A stretch of DNA of 64,000 nucleotides from an uncultured Lachnospiraceae bacterium (GTDB taxonomy: Bacteria > Bacillota > Clostridia > Lachnospirales > Lachnospiraceae), in assembly GCA_946531495.1 (NCBI GenBank), contig CAMNAQ010000003.1, positions 1 to 64,000 of the forward strand, given 5' to 3'. The translations under genes were made by a program, and so were the position numbers. A model generated the notes under the pieces. The model was not told the DNA's origin and searched no databases. It worked only from the letters and a program-made list of their open reading frames with translations. Each line of letters opens with the position of its first letter. The first letter of the stretch is position 1. Below, piece after piece: positions 16,006 to 24,605 of the stretch.

Positions 16006-16896
16006 ATGAAGAGAAAACTTGAAGTATCAGAATTAATATTCAAGGTATTCAGCTATCTGTTTCTGGCTGTATTCGCCCTGATGTGCCTGTACCCCTTCGT
16101 TTATGCGATCTCTGCATCCATAAGCGGAGCCCATGAGGTTGATTACAACGAGATAGTGCTGCTTCCCAAGAACATACAGTTCGATGCGTTCCGCAAGATG
16201 TTCAATGACAATATGTTCTGGAATGCATATTCCAATACACTGTTCCTTACGGTGTTCGGAACTCTCTGGGCAATGTTTTATTCGATCCTCGGAGCATATG
16301 CACTTTCCAAGAAGAGACTGTTATTCAGAAAGTTCTTCAACTTTTTCCTTGTTTTCACCATGTGGTTCTCGGCCGGCATCGTTCCCCAGTATCTGAATTA
16401 TCTGGCAACGAAATCGATATTCAATAAAGCCGGGATCATGGATGATAAATGGCTGGTAGTCATTGCAATGGGTATGGCGGCCATGAACATCATCCTTCTC
16501 AGAAACGCATTTGAGGGAATTCCTTCCGAGATAGAAGAGGCGGCTATAGTCGACGGGGCAACGGAATTTCAGGTTCTGAAGACGGTATACATACCGATGA
16601 GCAAATCCACCATTGCAACGGTTGCATTGTTCTTCGCCATATCAAGATGGAACGGATACTTCTGGGCCCGTCAGATGATATCCAACGGATTTGAAAAGCC
16701 TTTGCAGGTTTTTATCAGAGAATTGCTTGAGCAGTATCAGGATCCTGAATATACGGCAGGCTGGAACGAAGTATATTCATCGGACTCTATAATATATGCA
16801 CTTATTGTATGTTCGATCATCCCGATACTTGTGATCTATCCCTTTATACAGAAGTATTTTGCAAAGGGAGTCAACATGGGCGGAGTCAAGGAATAA
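16006..16896 (+). CDS. Sugar ABC transporter permease, LplC/YtcP type
   Basis: A 296-residue, six-helix CUT1 permease. The EAA motif is IEEAAIVDGATEFQVLKTV, and the C-terminus ends KYFAKGVNMGGVKE, a hallmark of LplC/YtcP-like subunits (AKGVMxGxxKG). GGAG precedes the ATG. It lies 12 bases after the first permease and forms the other half of the channel. The substrate cannot be fixed from the permease alone. Confidence 0.92.
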   Translation: MKRKLEVSELIFKVFSYLFLAVFALMCLYPFVYAISASISGAHEVDYNEIVLLPKNIQFDAFRKMFNDNMFWNAYSNTLFLTVFGTLWAMFYSILGAYALSKKRLLFRKFFNFFLVFTMWFSAGIVPQYLNYLATKSIFNKAGIMDDKWLVVIAMGMAAMNIILLRNAFEGIPSEIEEAAIVDGATEFQVLKTVYIPMSKSTIATVALFFAISRWNGYFWARQMISNGFEKPLQVFIRELLEQYQDPEYTAGWNEVYSSDSIIYALIVCSIIPILVIYPFIQKYFAKGVNMGGVKE

Positions 16897-16970
16897 AACC
16901 GCCTGAAACAGATTATTCCGGATATAAGTCCGAGATAATAGTTTTTGCTTAATCTTTAAGGAGGATTAGT

Positions 16971-19274
16971 ATGAAAAAGAAGTTAGTATCGATGCTTCTC
17001 GTATCATGCATGAGCATTGCAATGCTCGCCGGATGCGGAAATACGCTTGAAGCACCCGTAACGCCTGAGACCGGAGATCCCACCGCAGTGGCTCAGCCCG
17101 GCGTAGGCGGAGGAGATGGAGAGACAGTTGAGGTCGATCCACTCGCATTTACACCCGGAACCGAGCTTCGTATGGCAACCGGATATAACAGTGCTGCAAC
17201 AGGCCTGGTTTTCGATTCCGAGACCATCGCAAAGGCTAACAAGGTTTCTGTTGATGAGGATGCCATCAGATCACAGATGGAAGCAGACGGCAAGACAGAA
17301 GACGAGATCAAGGCTGCTATCGCAGAGGCTAAGGAAGAAGCTTATTCAGGTCTTACCATTACTCTTGCGGACGGCAACACCTACATGGCAGGCGATCTCA
17401 AGCCTACCTGGGTTGAAGTTCAGAACAGACTCGGAATGTCATTCACCAGCGTTTACCAGGGCAACTCCGCAGCCAAGGAGTTCGATTACTGGAAAGAGCA
17501 GCTTGACCAGGTTGATATGGTTTCCGGAACCGCAGCAAAGCTCAATGAGTTCGGTGAGACCGGATCCATCGTAAACATTGCTGAGTATCTTGATCTTATG
17601 CCGAATTTCAGTGCATATCTCGAGGCTAACCCCATCGTTCGTCTTTCCATCACAGGTAATGTTGATACCGGAGCAATCTATTTCAGCCCTTACTTCGATG
17701 GTGTAAACGATATTGAGAGAATGCCCCTTATGAGAACCGACTGGGTCGTAGCTCTTCTCGACGGAGAAGGTGAATTTACAGCTGATGCCTGCAACAATAC
17801 CAAGCCTGCTGTATATCAGCCTTATATGCCTACATCCGGTAAGGTTGACATTGATGTCGTAACTCTTGACGGAAAATCTGTTGAGACCATTACCAAGGAT
17901 TACGATGCAGCAGGAAATATCGTTCAGCTTATGAACGATGCAGGCGTTATGAGTGGCGTAGATGCAGTTAATATGCTTCGTAACTATATTGATACCGCAT
18001 ATAACGGATATTACGGAACCGCACGTTCCAACCTCTTCGTCGGACAGAATGCAGCATGGGATGCTGATGAGCTTGTAGCACTTCTCAGATGCGTTGTTTC
18101 AAATCCCCAGACTCTTAATGGAACCGATTCTGTACAGGGTATCTTCTCGCGTGAGGATGCAAACAACCAGAGACGTGTTGATATGTTCAGATTCTGCGGA
18201 ACTCTCTTTGGTGTAAGAGGACTTGAGTCTCGTCAGGATTATCTCTATGTCGGAACAGACGGACAGCTTCATGATGCACGTATGGAAGCTGAAACTTATG
18301 AAGCTCTTCTGAGAATGAACGACATGGTTAAGGAAGGACTTATCTCCGAAGCTTTCGTAAAGAGCCAGGATGAGAAGACCCAGAACTACCTTGAGAACGA
18401 TACCGGATTCATGCACTATGACTACAACCAGACCCAGACTCTTTACAACGACTCCAAGCTTGATAACGCAGCAGGTGAGAAGTATATGGCAGTTATGGTG
18501 CCTGTAGCTCACTGGTATGACGGATCCAGCAATGATGGCGTTTATATGAGATTTACCGAGTCCTGGAGATCTGTTAAGACTGATGGTTGGGGAATCTCTG
18601 CAGCAGGCGTTGCAGGCAACCAGGACAAGCTCTATGCAGCTCTTAAGCTTATCGACTACGCATACAGCGCAGAAGGAACCATTCTCATGTCTTACGGACC
18701 CGATGCATTTATCAAGACAAATGCTGACGGAAGCTATGTAACATTTAACTTTAACGGAACCCAGATGCCCGAGATCTCCGATGCAACAAGAGCAGAGCTT
18801 TGGGAGAAGGCAAGCGGAAACTATACCAACTATGCACGTCAGTTCCTTGGATCAACTCTTTCATTCATGAAGAGCCAGGCATTCGAGTATCAGTGCACCA
18901 CAGAAGTAGGACGTGAAGGCGCAGGATACATTTCCAACGCTATCGGCCTCGGAACCATTAAGCATCCTGAACTTGCACTTGCTTCCAACAGCTGGTACAC
19001 CTCAGTTCCTACCACACTTCCTACAACTACTGCTGATAATGATCTCATCAACAGCTACACCGATCTGACCACCAACTTCAGCAGCTCTAAGGGAGATGAC
19101 CAGGTCAACGTTCTTGTTAATATCATTGTAAACGGAAACGGTGGAGCAATCGCCGGATTCGGTTCACCTGCAGAAGCTGCTGCAACAGTATCTGATACCT
19201 ACAGCGGCAAGCAGTATCTGACCATCAAGAATACTGCTTGGGAAGAGGATCAGGACTTCTACGCATCACTTTGA
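16971..19274 (+). CDS. Large extracellular sugar-binding lipoprotein of the ABC transporter
   Basis: A 767-residue lipoprotein (LAGC, Cys22) with AAGGAGG before the ATG. It is far longer than typical solute-binding proteins (about 420-550). Near the N-terminus, at about residues 80-130, there is an insertion rich in Asp/Glu/Lys/Ala (SVDEDAIRSQMEADGKTEDE) that looks helical. The rest follows the LplA-like extracellular solute-binding fold, with conserved EQLDQVDMVSGT and a C-terminal lobe starting YMAVMVPVAHWYDG. Codon use is strongly biased (AAG, CTT/CTC, GGA), suggesting high expression. It lies between the permeases and a hairpin, consistent with higher expression than the distal genes. Substrate probably an oligosaccharide. 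Confidence 0.9.
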   Translation: MKKKLVSMLLVSCMSIAMLAGCGNTLEAPVTPETGDPTAVAQPGVGGGDGETVEVDPLAFTPGTELRMATGYNSAATGLVFDSETIAKANKVSVDEDAIRSQMEADGKTEDEIKAAIAEAKEEAYSGLTITLADGNTYMAGDLKPTWVEVQNRLGMSFTSVYQGNSAAKEFDYWKEQLDQVDMVSGTAAKLNEFGETGSIVNIAEYLDLMPNFSAYLEANPIVRLSITGNVDTGAIYFSPYFDGVNDIERMPLMRTDWVVALLDGEGEFTADACNNTKPAVYQPYMPTSGKVDIDVVTLDGKSVETITKDYDAAGNIVQLMNDAGVMSGVDAVNMLRNYIDTAYNGYYGTARSNLFVGQNAAWDADELVALLRCVVSNPQTLNGTDSVQGIFSREDANNQRRVDMFRFCGTLFGVRGLESRQDYLYVGTDGQLHDARMEAETYEALLRMNDMVKEGLISEAFVKSQDEKTQNYLENDTGFMHYDYNQTQTLYNDSKLDNAAGEKYMAVMVPVAHWYDGSSNDGVYMRFTESWRSVKTDGWGISAAGVAGNQDKLYAALKLIDYAYSAEGTILMSYGPDAFIKTNADGSYVTFNFNGTQMPEISDATRAELWEKASGNYTNYARQFLGSTLSFMKSQAFEYQCTTEVGREGAGYISNAIGLGTIKHPELALASNSWYTSVPTTLPTTTADNDLINSYTDLTTNFSSSKGDDQVNVLVNIIVNGNGGAIAGFGSPAEAAATVSDTYSGKQYLTIKNTAWEEDQDFYASL

Positions 19275-19309
19275 TGATATTAATGATCTGAGTTATTAAA
19301 CAAAACTGC

Positions 19310-19339
19310 GGCTTCGGACAGCGGCTGCTGTCCGGAGCC
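19310..19339 (+). terminator. Intra-operon hairpin after the binding protein
   Basis: GGCTTCGGACAGC and GCTGTCCGGAGCC (one G-T pair) form a 13-bp stem with a 4-base loop but no T-run. This placement after a binding-protein gene usually marks mRNA stabilisation or a processing site. Confidence 0.6.
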
Positions 19340-19355
19340 GGAAATTATAAGACTT

Positions 19356-19373
19356 CCGGCATATGCCGGTTTT
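19356..19373 (+). terminator. Second, weaker hairpin with short T-run
   Basis: The palindrome CCGGCATATGCCGG is followed by T4. It is a possible leaky terminator that would lower expression of the downstream membrane and ATPase genes. Confidence 0.45.
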
Positions 19374-19400
19374 GAAATCTTTATCCGTGGGGATTTTCAC

Positions 19401-19991
19401 ATGTACAAGAAACAGATGATAATGCAGAAGGTTGTCTGCTTTATAATGCTCGCTTCATCGGTTGTCACTTTTGCCTATTCTCTTGGCATAATGAGTGATC
19501 TGTTCGAGTCGTTTTATTATTCTATCAGAAGTACGGAAAATCCTTCCAGGAATCCGATCGCGGGTTCACTTATATACTATGACATGCAGGACTTCAATAA
19601 GGCCTTTCTTAAGGTGGGCATAGCCCTTATCCTTATAGCGCTTCTTCTTTTTGTGACCAATACACATGTGAGAAGAAGATATTATATCGGAAATGTGATC
19701 GCGGTGCTGGTGAATACGGTAGCCAATATAGGAGCAGCTGTCTGGGCATCATCGCAGATAGCAATATACAAAGACAAGTTTGTTAACGAGGTAGATTTTC
19801 AGGCGTTTCGTGAATATGCCGACCTCATGAATTCTTACTATACGGAATCAACGTTCTGGTTTGACGTTCATATATATGTATTCGGATTTTCAATTGTGGC
19901 ATGCATTCTTCTTATAGGCAACATGATATGGAAGTTCATGCTCATGGATCAGGAAAAGAAATTAATAGACAGCGGAAAGGAGGCAGCCTGA
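19401..19991 (+). CDS. Hypothetical four-helix membrane protein of the ABC operon
   Basis: A 196-residue protein with four predicted membrane helices (about 9-30, 68-88, 100-120, 155-178). A long outer loop follows the first helix and a charged tail closes the protein. GGGG is present before the ATG. The stop overlaps the next ATG (TGATG). No family recognised. The location between the binding protein and an ATPase suggests an accessory subunit of this transporter type. Confidence 0.7.
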   Translation: MYKKQMIMQKVVCFIMLASSVVTFAYSLGIMSDLFESFYYSIRSTENPSRNPIAGSLIYYDMQDFNKAFLKVGIALILIALLLFVTNTHVRRRYYIGNVIAVLVNTVANIGAAVWASSQIAIYKDKFVNEVDFQAFREYADLMNSYYTESTFWFDVHIYVFGFSIVACILLIGNMIWKFMLMDQEKKLIDSGKEAA

Positions 19992-20497
19992 TGGAAGCAG
20001 ACGATAAGTACACGCGGATAGACCGCATGCGCTATACAAAAAACACTCTTTCGGCAAGCCTTGCGTACCTGGCAATCCTCTTTGACGTCATCTACTTTAT
20101 AAATATATATGCCTCGGATATCAATTATGATGTAGGGGCATATTATTATCAGATAAGGATGGGAATATCCATCGTATATAACCTTCTCTTTATGCTCGCC
20201 ACATTCCTTTGTTCCGAAGGTGTTAAGAGCTATAAAAAGAATTACAGCTACTACCTGATCGTAATAGGAGCTGTACAGGTAATAAGGATCTTCCTTCTTC
20301 CTCTTAAGGCATCACAGGCTGAAAATGTGGTTGACGGAGTGGCATCCAAGGTTATGGGCAAAGCACAGTTTACGCTGGTTTCAGCATATCTTCTTGCTTC
20401 CGCCGCCTGCTGTGTGATCTCTGCCGTGGTCGGTCTGGTAAAGTGTGGTGAGCTTCACGCTCATGAAAAGGCATTAAAGGAGCAGTCAAATGGCTGA
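19991..20497 (+). CDS. Hypothetical four-helix membrane protein of the ABC operon
   Basis: The start at 19991 (MEADDKYTRID) has AAAGGAGG upstream and overlaps the preceding stop. The longer in-frame start at 19901 would lie inside the previous gene and is rejected. The product is 168 residues with four predicted helices and short charged termini. Its topology is like that of its upstream neighbour, but with little visible identity. It overlaps the first ATPase gene by 8 bases. Function unknown; probably an accessory transporter subunit. Confidence 0.7.
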   Translation: MEADDKYTRIDRMRYTKNTLSASLAYLAILFDVIYFINIYASDINYDVGAYYYQIRMGISIVYNLLFMLATFLCSEGVKSYKKNYSYYLIVIGAVQVIRIFLLPLKASQAENVVDGVASKVMGKAQFTLVSAYLLASAACCVISAVVGLVKCGELHAHEKALKEQSNG

Positions 20498-21563
20498 ATT
20501 ATCCCTGCAGCATCTCGACAAAATATATGATAACAAGGTTCAGGCGGTATATGATTTTAACCTTGATGTAAAAGACGGAGAACTGATCGTTCTCGTCGGT
20601 CCTTCAGGATGTGGAAAGTCCACAACTCTTCGTATGGTTGCCGGACTTGAAGATATTTCCAGGGGCCATCTTATAATGGATGGTAAGGACATTACACAGA
20701 CTCCGCCCAAGGACCGTGATATGGCCATGGTATTTCAGAACTATGCTCTTTACGGACACATGACCGTATATGAGAACATGGCTTTTTCCCTTACTCTTCG
20801 CAAGGAAAATCCCAATTACATTCATAAGAAGGTTCTTGCAGCCGCAGAGATACTCGGACTTACCGAGCAGCTCAATAAAAAGCCCGCTCAGCTTTCCGGA
20901 GGACAGAGACAGAGAGTTGCGATGGGACGTTCGATCGTAAGAAGTCCCAAGCTGTTTCTCTTTGACGAGCCTTTATCCAATCTTGATGCCAAGCTCCGCG
21001 GATCGACAAGAAGGGAGATCCTTCTCCTTCATAAGAGACTTGGTGCAACGATGATGTATGTTACTCATGATCAGACGGAAGCACTTACTCTTGCTGACAG
21101 GATCGTATGTATGTCAATGGGACATGTTCAGCAGATAGGAACGCCTCTTGAGCTTTATGATAATCCTGCCAATCTCTTTGTTGCCGGATTTATCGGACTT
21201 CCTCCGATGAACTTTTTTGATATTAATATCGTGGACGGCTATGCTGTTTGCGATCAGTTCAGGATGGAACTTCTTCCCGAAGAAAAGAAGATGCTTGCCT
21301 CGTACAACGGCAAGAGCGTTACACTTGGTGTAAGGCCTGAGGATGTTAAGCCCGGAGGAAATATAAAGGTGAAGGTAGCATCCAACGAAAATCTCGGAAT
21401 GAACACTCTTGTTCACGGACATCTCGGAGATTCGAACATAAAGATCACAGGCAAATTCAAGGGCTGGTGTGATTATAAAGACGGAGACCTTGTCGATGTA
21501 GGCTTTACAAAGTGCCACTTCTTTGATAAAGAAACGACCAATGCTATTCGTTTGGAGGCATGA
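20490..21563 (+). CDS. Sugar ABC transporter ATP-binding protein (MsmK/UgpC type), copy 1
   Basis: A 357-residue ATPase. Walker A is GPSGCGKST (about residues 37-45), the Q-loop follows in VFQNYALYGHMTV, the signature is LSGGQRQRVAMGR, Walker B is LFLFDEPLSNLD, and the switch His is in YVTHDQTEA. A C-terminal MOBE/OB regulatory domain follows (about 240-355; GVRPEDVKPGG). Such ATPases energise CUT1 permeases. It overlaps the preceding and following membrane-protein genes, so it is tightly coupled. Unusually, the same operon has a second complete MsmK-like ATPase. Confidence 0.94.
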   Translation: MAELSLQHLDKIYDNKVQAVYDFNLDVKDGELIVLVGPSGCGKSTTLRMVAGLEDISRGHLIMDGKDITQTPPKDRDMAMVFQNYALYGHMTVYENMAFSLTLRKENPNYIHKKVLAAAEILGLTEQLNKKPAQLSGGQRQRVAMGRSIVRSPKLFLFDEPLSNLDAKLRGSTRREILLLHKRLGATMMYVTHDQTEALTLADRIVCMSMGHVQQIGTPLELYDNPANLFVAGFIGLPPMNFFDINIVDGYAVCDQFRMELLPEEKKMLASYNGKSVTLGVRPEDVKPGGNIKVKVASNENLGMNTLVHGHLGDSNIKITGKFKGWCDYKDGDLVDVGFTKCHFFDKETTNAIRLEA

Positions 21564-22147
21564 AAATGGGTAAGACCCCCGAAAAAAACAAAAAGAGCGG
21601 AAACGGAATATTCAAGGGACCTGAGTTTATACGTAAATTCATCGTTTCATTAAAGCGTCGTCCCCAGAATGTCCCGCTGCTGATCTATATAATCGCATTT
21701 TGCATTTATTCGCTTAATCTTACGAATATTTCGCATACAACGGCAAGGATACTCGGAAAGAATATGGGATTGTACGGATTTATCACCATGCTGTTTTCGA
21801 TCCTTCTCATAGTCTGCTTCATGAATTCCTTCCCCAGAAGAAAGAAGCCCAATTATCCGATGCTCATACTGATGTTTGCAATGGTCGGTGCGGTTGTTTT
21901 CTGCGACATCAAATATCAGAACATTGTCTTTACAGCACTCAACAGATCCGAGAACCCGGTAAAGATAGAGGTATATATCGCAAAGGCATATAATGTGCTC
22001 AATACGCATGAGATCTTCCTGATCGTCGCATCGGTACTTACGGTTCTGATGCCCCTGTATAAGAGGCTTCTCGGAAAGATCCCGACCGGAGTTGTTATTG
22101 AGGGTAACGATCAGATGGGCGAGATCGAACTTTCGGATGATCAATGA
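21560..22147 (+). CDS. Hypothetical membrane protein of the ABC operon
   Basis: A 195-residue protein whose ATG overlaps the ATPase stop. A basic cytoplasmic N-terminus (KTPEKNKKSG) is followed by four predicted helices (about 40-57, 70-90, 100-120, 150-170) and an acidic tail. It overlaps the next gene by 4 bases. No family recognised. It is one of five small membrane proteins in this operon, likely accessory to the transporter. Confidence 0.7.
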   Translation: MKMGKTPEKNKKSGNGIFKGPEFIRKFIVSLKRRPQNVPLLIYIIAFCIYSLNLTNISHTTARILGKNMGLYGFITMLFSILLIVCFMNSFPRRKKPNYPMLILMFAMVGAVVFCDIKYQNIVFTALNRSENPVKIEVYIAKAYNVLNTHEIFLIVASVLTVLMPLYKRLLGKIPTGVVIEGNDQMGEIELSDDQ

Positions 22148-22791
22148 GTAAAAAAAGACCCGATATCCAAAAAGAGAAAAAGGATAAGAGTGAAGTGCCT
22201 TCAGATTATTATGATCTGCACAAAGAGGCGATCGATGATCTTGTAAATGCCACGGAAGAAAACTCCCCTGAAGTTTCGGAGGAGGAGATAGCAAAATATA
22301 CCGGAAAAAAGCTGAAGTTTAAGGCCGGTCCGCTGGTGAAGGCTCTTCTGGTGAAATGGTGGTTTGCAGGCTGCGTATGCTTCCTTTTTCTGTGGGGACT
22401 TGGCCTGTACATAACCGATATGCTCGATCAGCTCTTTATCCTGGGGCTTGCGGGAGGAGTGTTCACGGATCTTCTCGTCAATAATGTCCTCAGGTTCATC
22501 GAGGGAACAAAAGGTGCTAATGACAAGTACATGATGTTTCCCGATAAGAGATACAGGAATTTCCTTTTTAACATCATTTATTCTTTCGTGATCCTGTTTT
22601 TCGTTATGACCGTGTATGCTGCGGTAAATGCCGCGTATGCCGGGATAAGCGGGGCACCTGACATGCTGGCGCTGGGGGTTGAACCAATATTGTACGGCGC
22701 ACTGTATACGCTTTTTGATATGTTGTTCATCAAAATGAAGCACGTTTTTGCAAGCATCCTGAAGGATGCAAGGCGGGTTAACAATAAATAA
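22144..22791 (+). CDS. Hypothetical membrane protein of the ABC operon
   Basis: A 215-residue protein with a long charged N-terminal cytoplasmic region (about 70 residues, KKRPDIQKEKKDKSEVPS), then four predicted helices and a short basic tail. A 4-base overlap with the previous gene and a 14-base gap to the second ATPase place it firmly in the operon. The segment DDLVNATEENSPEVSEEEI may be a helical interaction surface. No known domain recognised. Confidence 0.7.
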   Translation: MSKKRPDIQKEKKDKSEVPSDYYDLHKEAIDDLVNATEENSPEVSEEEIAKYTGKKLKFKAGPLVKALLVKWWFAGCVCFLFLWGLGLYITDMLDQLFILGLAGGVFTDLLVNNVLRFIEGTKGANDKYMMFPDKRYRNFLFNIIYSFVILFFVMTVYAAVNAAYAGISGAPDMLALGVEPILYGALYTLFDMLFIKMKHVFASILKDARRVNNK

Positions 22792-22805
22792 CCGGAGAAT
22801 GACAA

Positions 22806-23882
22806 ATGGCATATCTTGAACTGAAAGACATCAACAAAATATATCCCAACGGATTCCATGCGGTTCATGATTTCAATCTTTCGATAGAAAAAGGTGAATT
22901 CATAGTATTCGTAGGTCCCTCCGGCTGCGGTAAATCCACAACGCTCAGAATGATCGCCGGACTTGAGGATATCAGCAAGGGTGAATTCCTTATAAACGGA
23001 AAACGTGCCAATGAGCTCGGACCCAGACAGCGTGAGGTAGCAATGGTATTCCAGAGCTATGCACTTTATCCTCAGCTCACCGTATACGATAATCTCGGAT
23101 ACGGCCTGACTCTTCAGGGAGTGGATGAGGATGAGATAGAGGAGAAGGTTACCAAGGTAGCTTCCATCCTCGGACTTACGGACTATCTCGACAGATTCCC
23201 AAGAGCTCTCTCCGGAGGACAGAGACAGCGTGTGGCGGTCGGACGTGCGATCATCCGCAAGGTTGGAGTGTTCCTTATGGATGAGCCCTTGTCCAATCTC
23301 GATGCCAAGCAGAGAGTGACGATGCGTTCGGAGATCACCAATATCCATAAGGAGACCGGTGCGACTACCATCTATGTAACCCACGACCAGACCGAAGCTA
23401 TGACAATGGCTGACAGGATCGTTGTAATGAAGGAGGGCGTTGTACAGCAGATCGGAACTCCCAAGGATCTGTATTTTGAACCGGTGAACATGTTCGTAGC
23501 AGGATTCATCGGAGAGCCTCCAATGAACTTCATCAAAACCTCCGTAAAGGATGGCGCAGTCCTTATAGGTGAAAACAAGCTGGATCTTAAAGCGGTATTT
23601 GCCGAAAAGATTGCTCCGTATGAGGGAAAGGATATAGTCATCGGATTCAGACCGGAATCCATAATCCCCATGGCTACGGATGGTGCGTTCTCCATGAAGT
23701 GTATTGTGGAACTTACCGAGATGCTCGGCGATAACACTAATGTATATGTAAACATCGGCGATGATAAGGCAATCCTCAAGGTTAATCCTCATAACACACC
23801 TGTCATGGACTCACAGATGGAATTCTCAGTTCCTTACGAGAGCGTATATCTCTTCGATCCGGAAACCGAAAACAGGATCTGA
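22806..23882 (+). CDS. Sugar ABC transporter ATP-binding protein (MsmK/UgpC type), copy 2
   Basis: A 358-residue ATPase. It carries Walker A GPSGCGKST, Q-loop VFQSYALYPQLTV, signature LSGGQRQRVAVGR, Walker B FLMDEPLSNLDAKQ and switch THDQTEAMT, with a C-terminal MOBE-type domain (FRPESIIP). The sequence is clearly different from copy 1 outside the motifs, so this is not a recent duplication. The two may form a heterodimer in one transporter or serve different permeases; the operon order cannot decide. It is followed by a strong terminator, ending the operon. Confidence 0.94.
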   Translation: MAYLELKDINKIYPNGFHAVHDFNLSIEKGEFIVFVGPSGCGKSTTLRMIAGLEDISKGEFLINGKRANELGPRQREVAMVFQSYALYPQLTVYDNLGYGLTLQGVDEDEIEEKVTKVASILGLTDYLDRFPRALSGGQRQRVAVGRAIIRKVGVFLMDEPLSNLDAKQRVTMRSEITNIHKETGATTIYVTHDQTEAMTMADRIVVMKEGVVQQIGTPKDLYFEPVNMFVAGFIGEPPMNFIKTSVKDGAVLIGENKLDLKAVFAEKIAPYEGKDIVIGFRPESIIPMATDGAFSMKCIVELTEMLGDNTNVYVNIGDDKAILKVNPHNTPVMDSQMEFSVPYESVYLFDPETENRI

Positions 23883-23892
23883 TAATGATAAT

Positions 23893-23928
23893 AAAAATGT
23901 TCCCTGCATTTGCAGGGAACATTTTTTT
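23893..23928. terminator. Bidirectional intrinsic terminator
   Basis: AATGTTCCCTGC and GCAGGGAACATT flank ATTT, with T7 on the plus side and a T-rich run (TTTTTATTATT) on the minus side. It closes the ABC operon and the convergent ECF gene. Confidence 0.88.
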
Positions 23929-23969
23929 GTCCGGAAAAAGCGGGTGCATATATCATTTTACGCGGCTCT

Positions 23970-24515
23970 TCAGCTGCCTAGACCTAGATCATCGTGATGA
24001 GCTCTGAGCTTTCCGACAGCAAGCCTGATGGGATGATAAAGGGTCAGCATAAGCGTAAAATTTCCGATGCAATGAGCCACATCGAACGGGATCCCGGCAA
24101 CCCACCATGTAAATCCGGCCTTTAAGGCTTTTTCCAGGGTCTGCGGCTTTGTGAAAAAGATCACCTGGGCGGGTGTGCACATCAGTCCGAAAGCAAGCCC
24201 GAAGAAGCCCGATAAAAGCGCCCAGAAAAGAGCAGAGCGGTTTTTTCTGAAGATCATAGCCATTATCACGAGCAGGGGCCATATGTACAGATACATTATT
24301 ATCCATACATGAGGTCCGTAAATGCCGGCTTCCACCGAGATGAAGATCGGTACGATTATCAGTGCTTTCCATCCCATTAACAGTGTAAACATGATCAGCC
24401 AGAAGGAAGTCAGTTCGATGTTTGGCAAAAAGGACAGCGCTATCTTACAGCTTTCTATAAGAGCTACTGCCATTCCGATATATGCGATGTCCTTAATGCT
24501 GAATCCTTTTTTCAT
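23970..24515 (-). CDS. ECF transporter S component, probably for cobalamin or a precursor
   Basis: A 181-residue integral membrane protein with about five to six helices, the size and hydrophobic pattern of ECF substrate-binding (S) components. The start KKGFSIKDIAYIGMAVAL is typical of the family, which carries a small-residue contact helix for the shared EcfT subunit. It lies downstream of a DUF4430 gene and, beyond that, a cobalamin riboswitch on the same strand. Cobalamin, cobinamide or a related corrin is therefore the likely cargo. No EcfA/EcfT genes are nearby, so it would use a shared energising module. The ribosome binding site is weak. Confidence 0.8.
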   Translation of the reverse strand: MKKGFSIKDIAYIGMAVALIESCKIALSFLPNIELTSFWLIMFTLLMGWKALIIVPIFISVEAGIYGPHVWIIMYLYIWPLLVIMAMIFRKNRSALFWALLSGFFGLAFGLMCTPAQVIFFTKPQTLEKALKAGFTWWVAGIPFDVAHCIGNFTLMLTLYHPIRLAVGKLRAHHDDLGLGS

Positions 24516-24540
24516 CCCTTGTCAGATCCTGTGAAAATAT

Positions 24541-24573
24541 AAATGCCTGCGGATCATCCGGCCGCAGGCATTT
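24541..24573 (-). terminator. Hairpin between the DUF4430 and ECF genes
   Basis: AAATGCCTGCGG and CCGCAGGCATTT form a 12-bp stem. The minus-strand tail is T-rich (ATTTATATTTT) and the plus-strand tail is T6. It could attenuate expression of the ECF gene. Confidence 0.55.
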
Positions 24574-24605
24574 TTTACGGTATGGGTACAGCTTCCGTAA
24601 ATGTA

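Noticed and set aside
21650-22294. 214-codon antisense frame opposite the small membrane-protein genes
   Set aside because: It is opposite coupled genes with good ribosome binding sites, and its product (many His, Arg, Gln) has no sensible features.
22578-23792. 404-codon open frame antisense to the second ATPase gene
   Set aside because: The sense strand encodes a complete ABC ATPase with all motifs; the antisense frame is a by-product of its codon use and starts inside the neighbouring gene.
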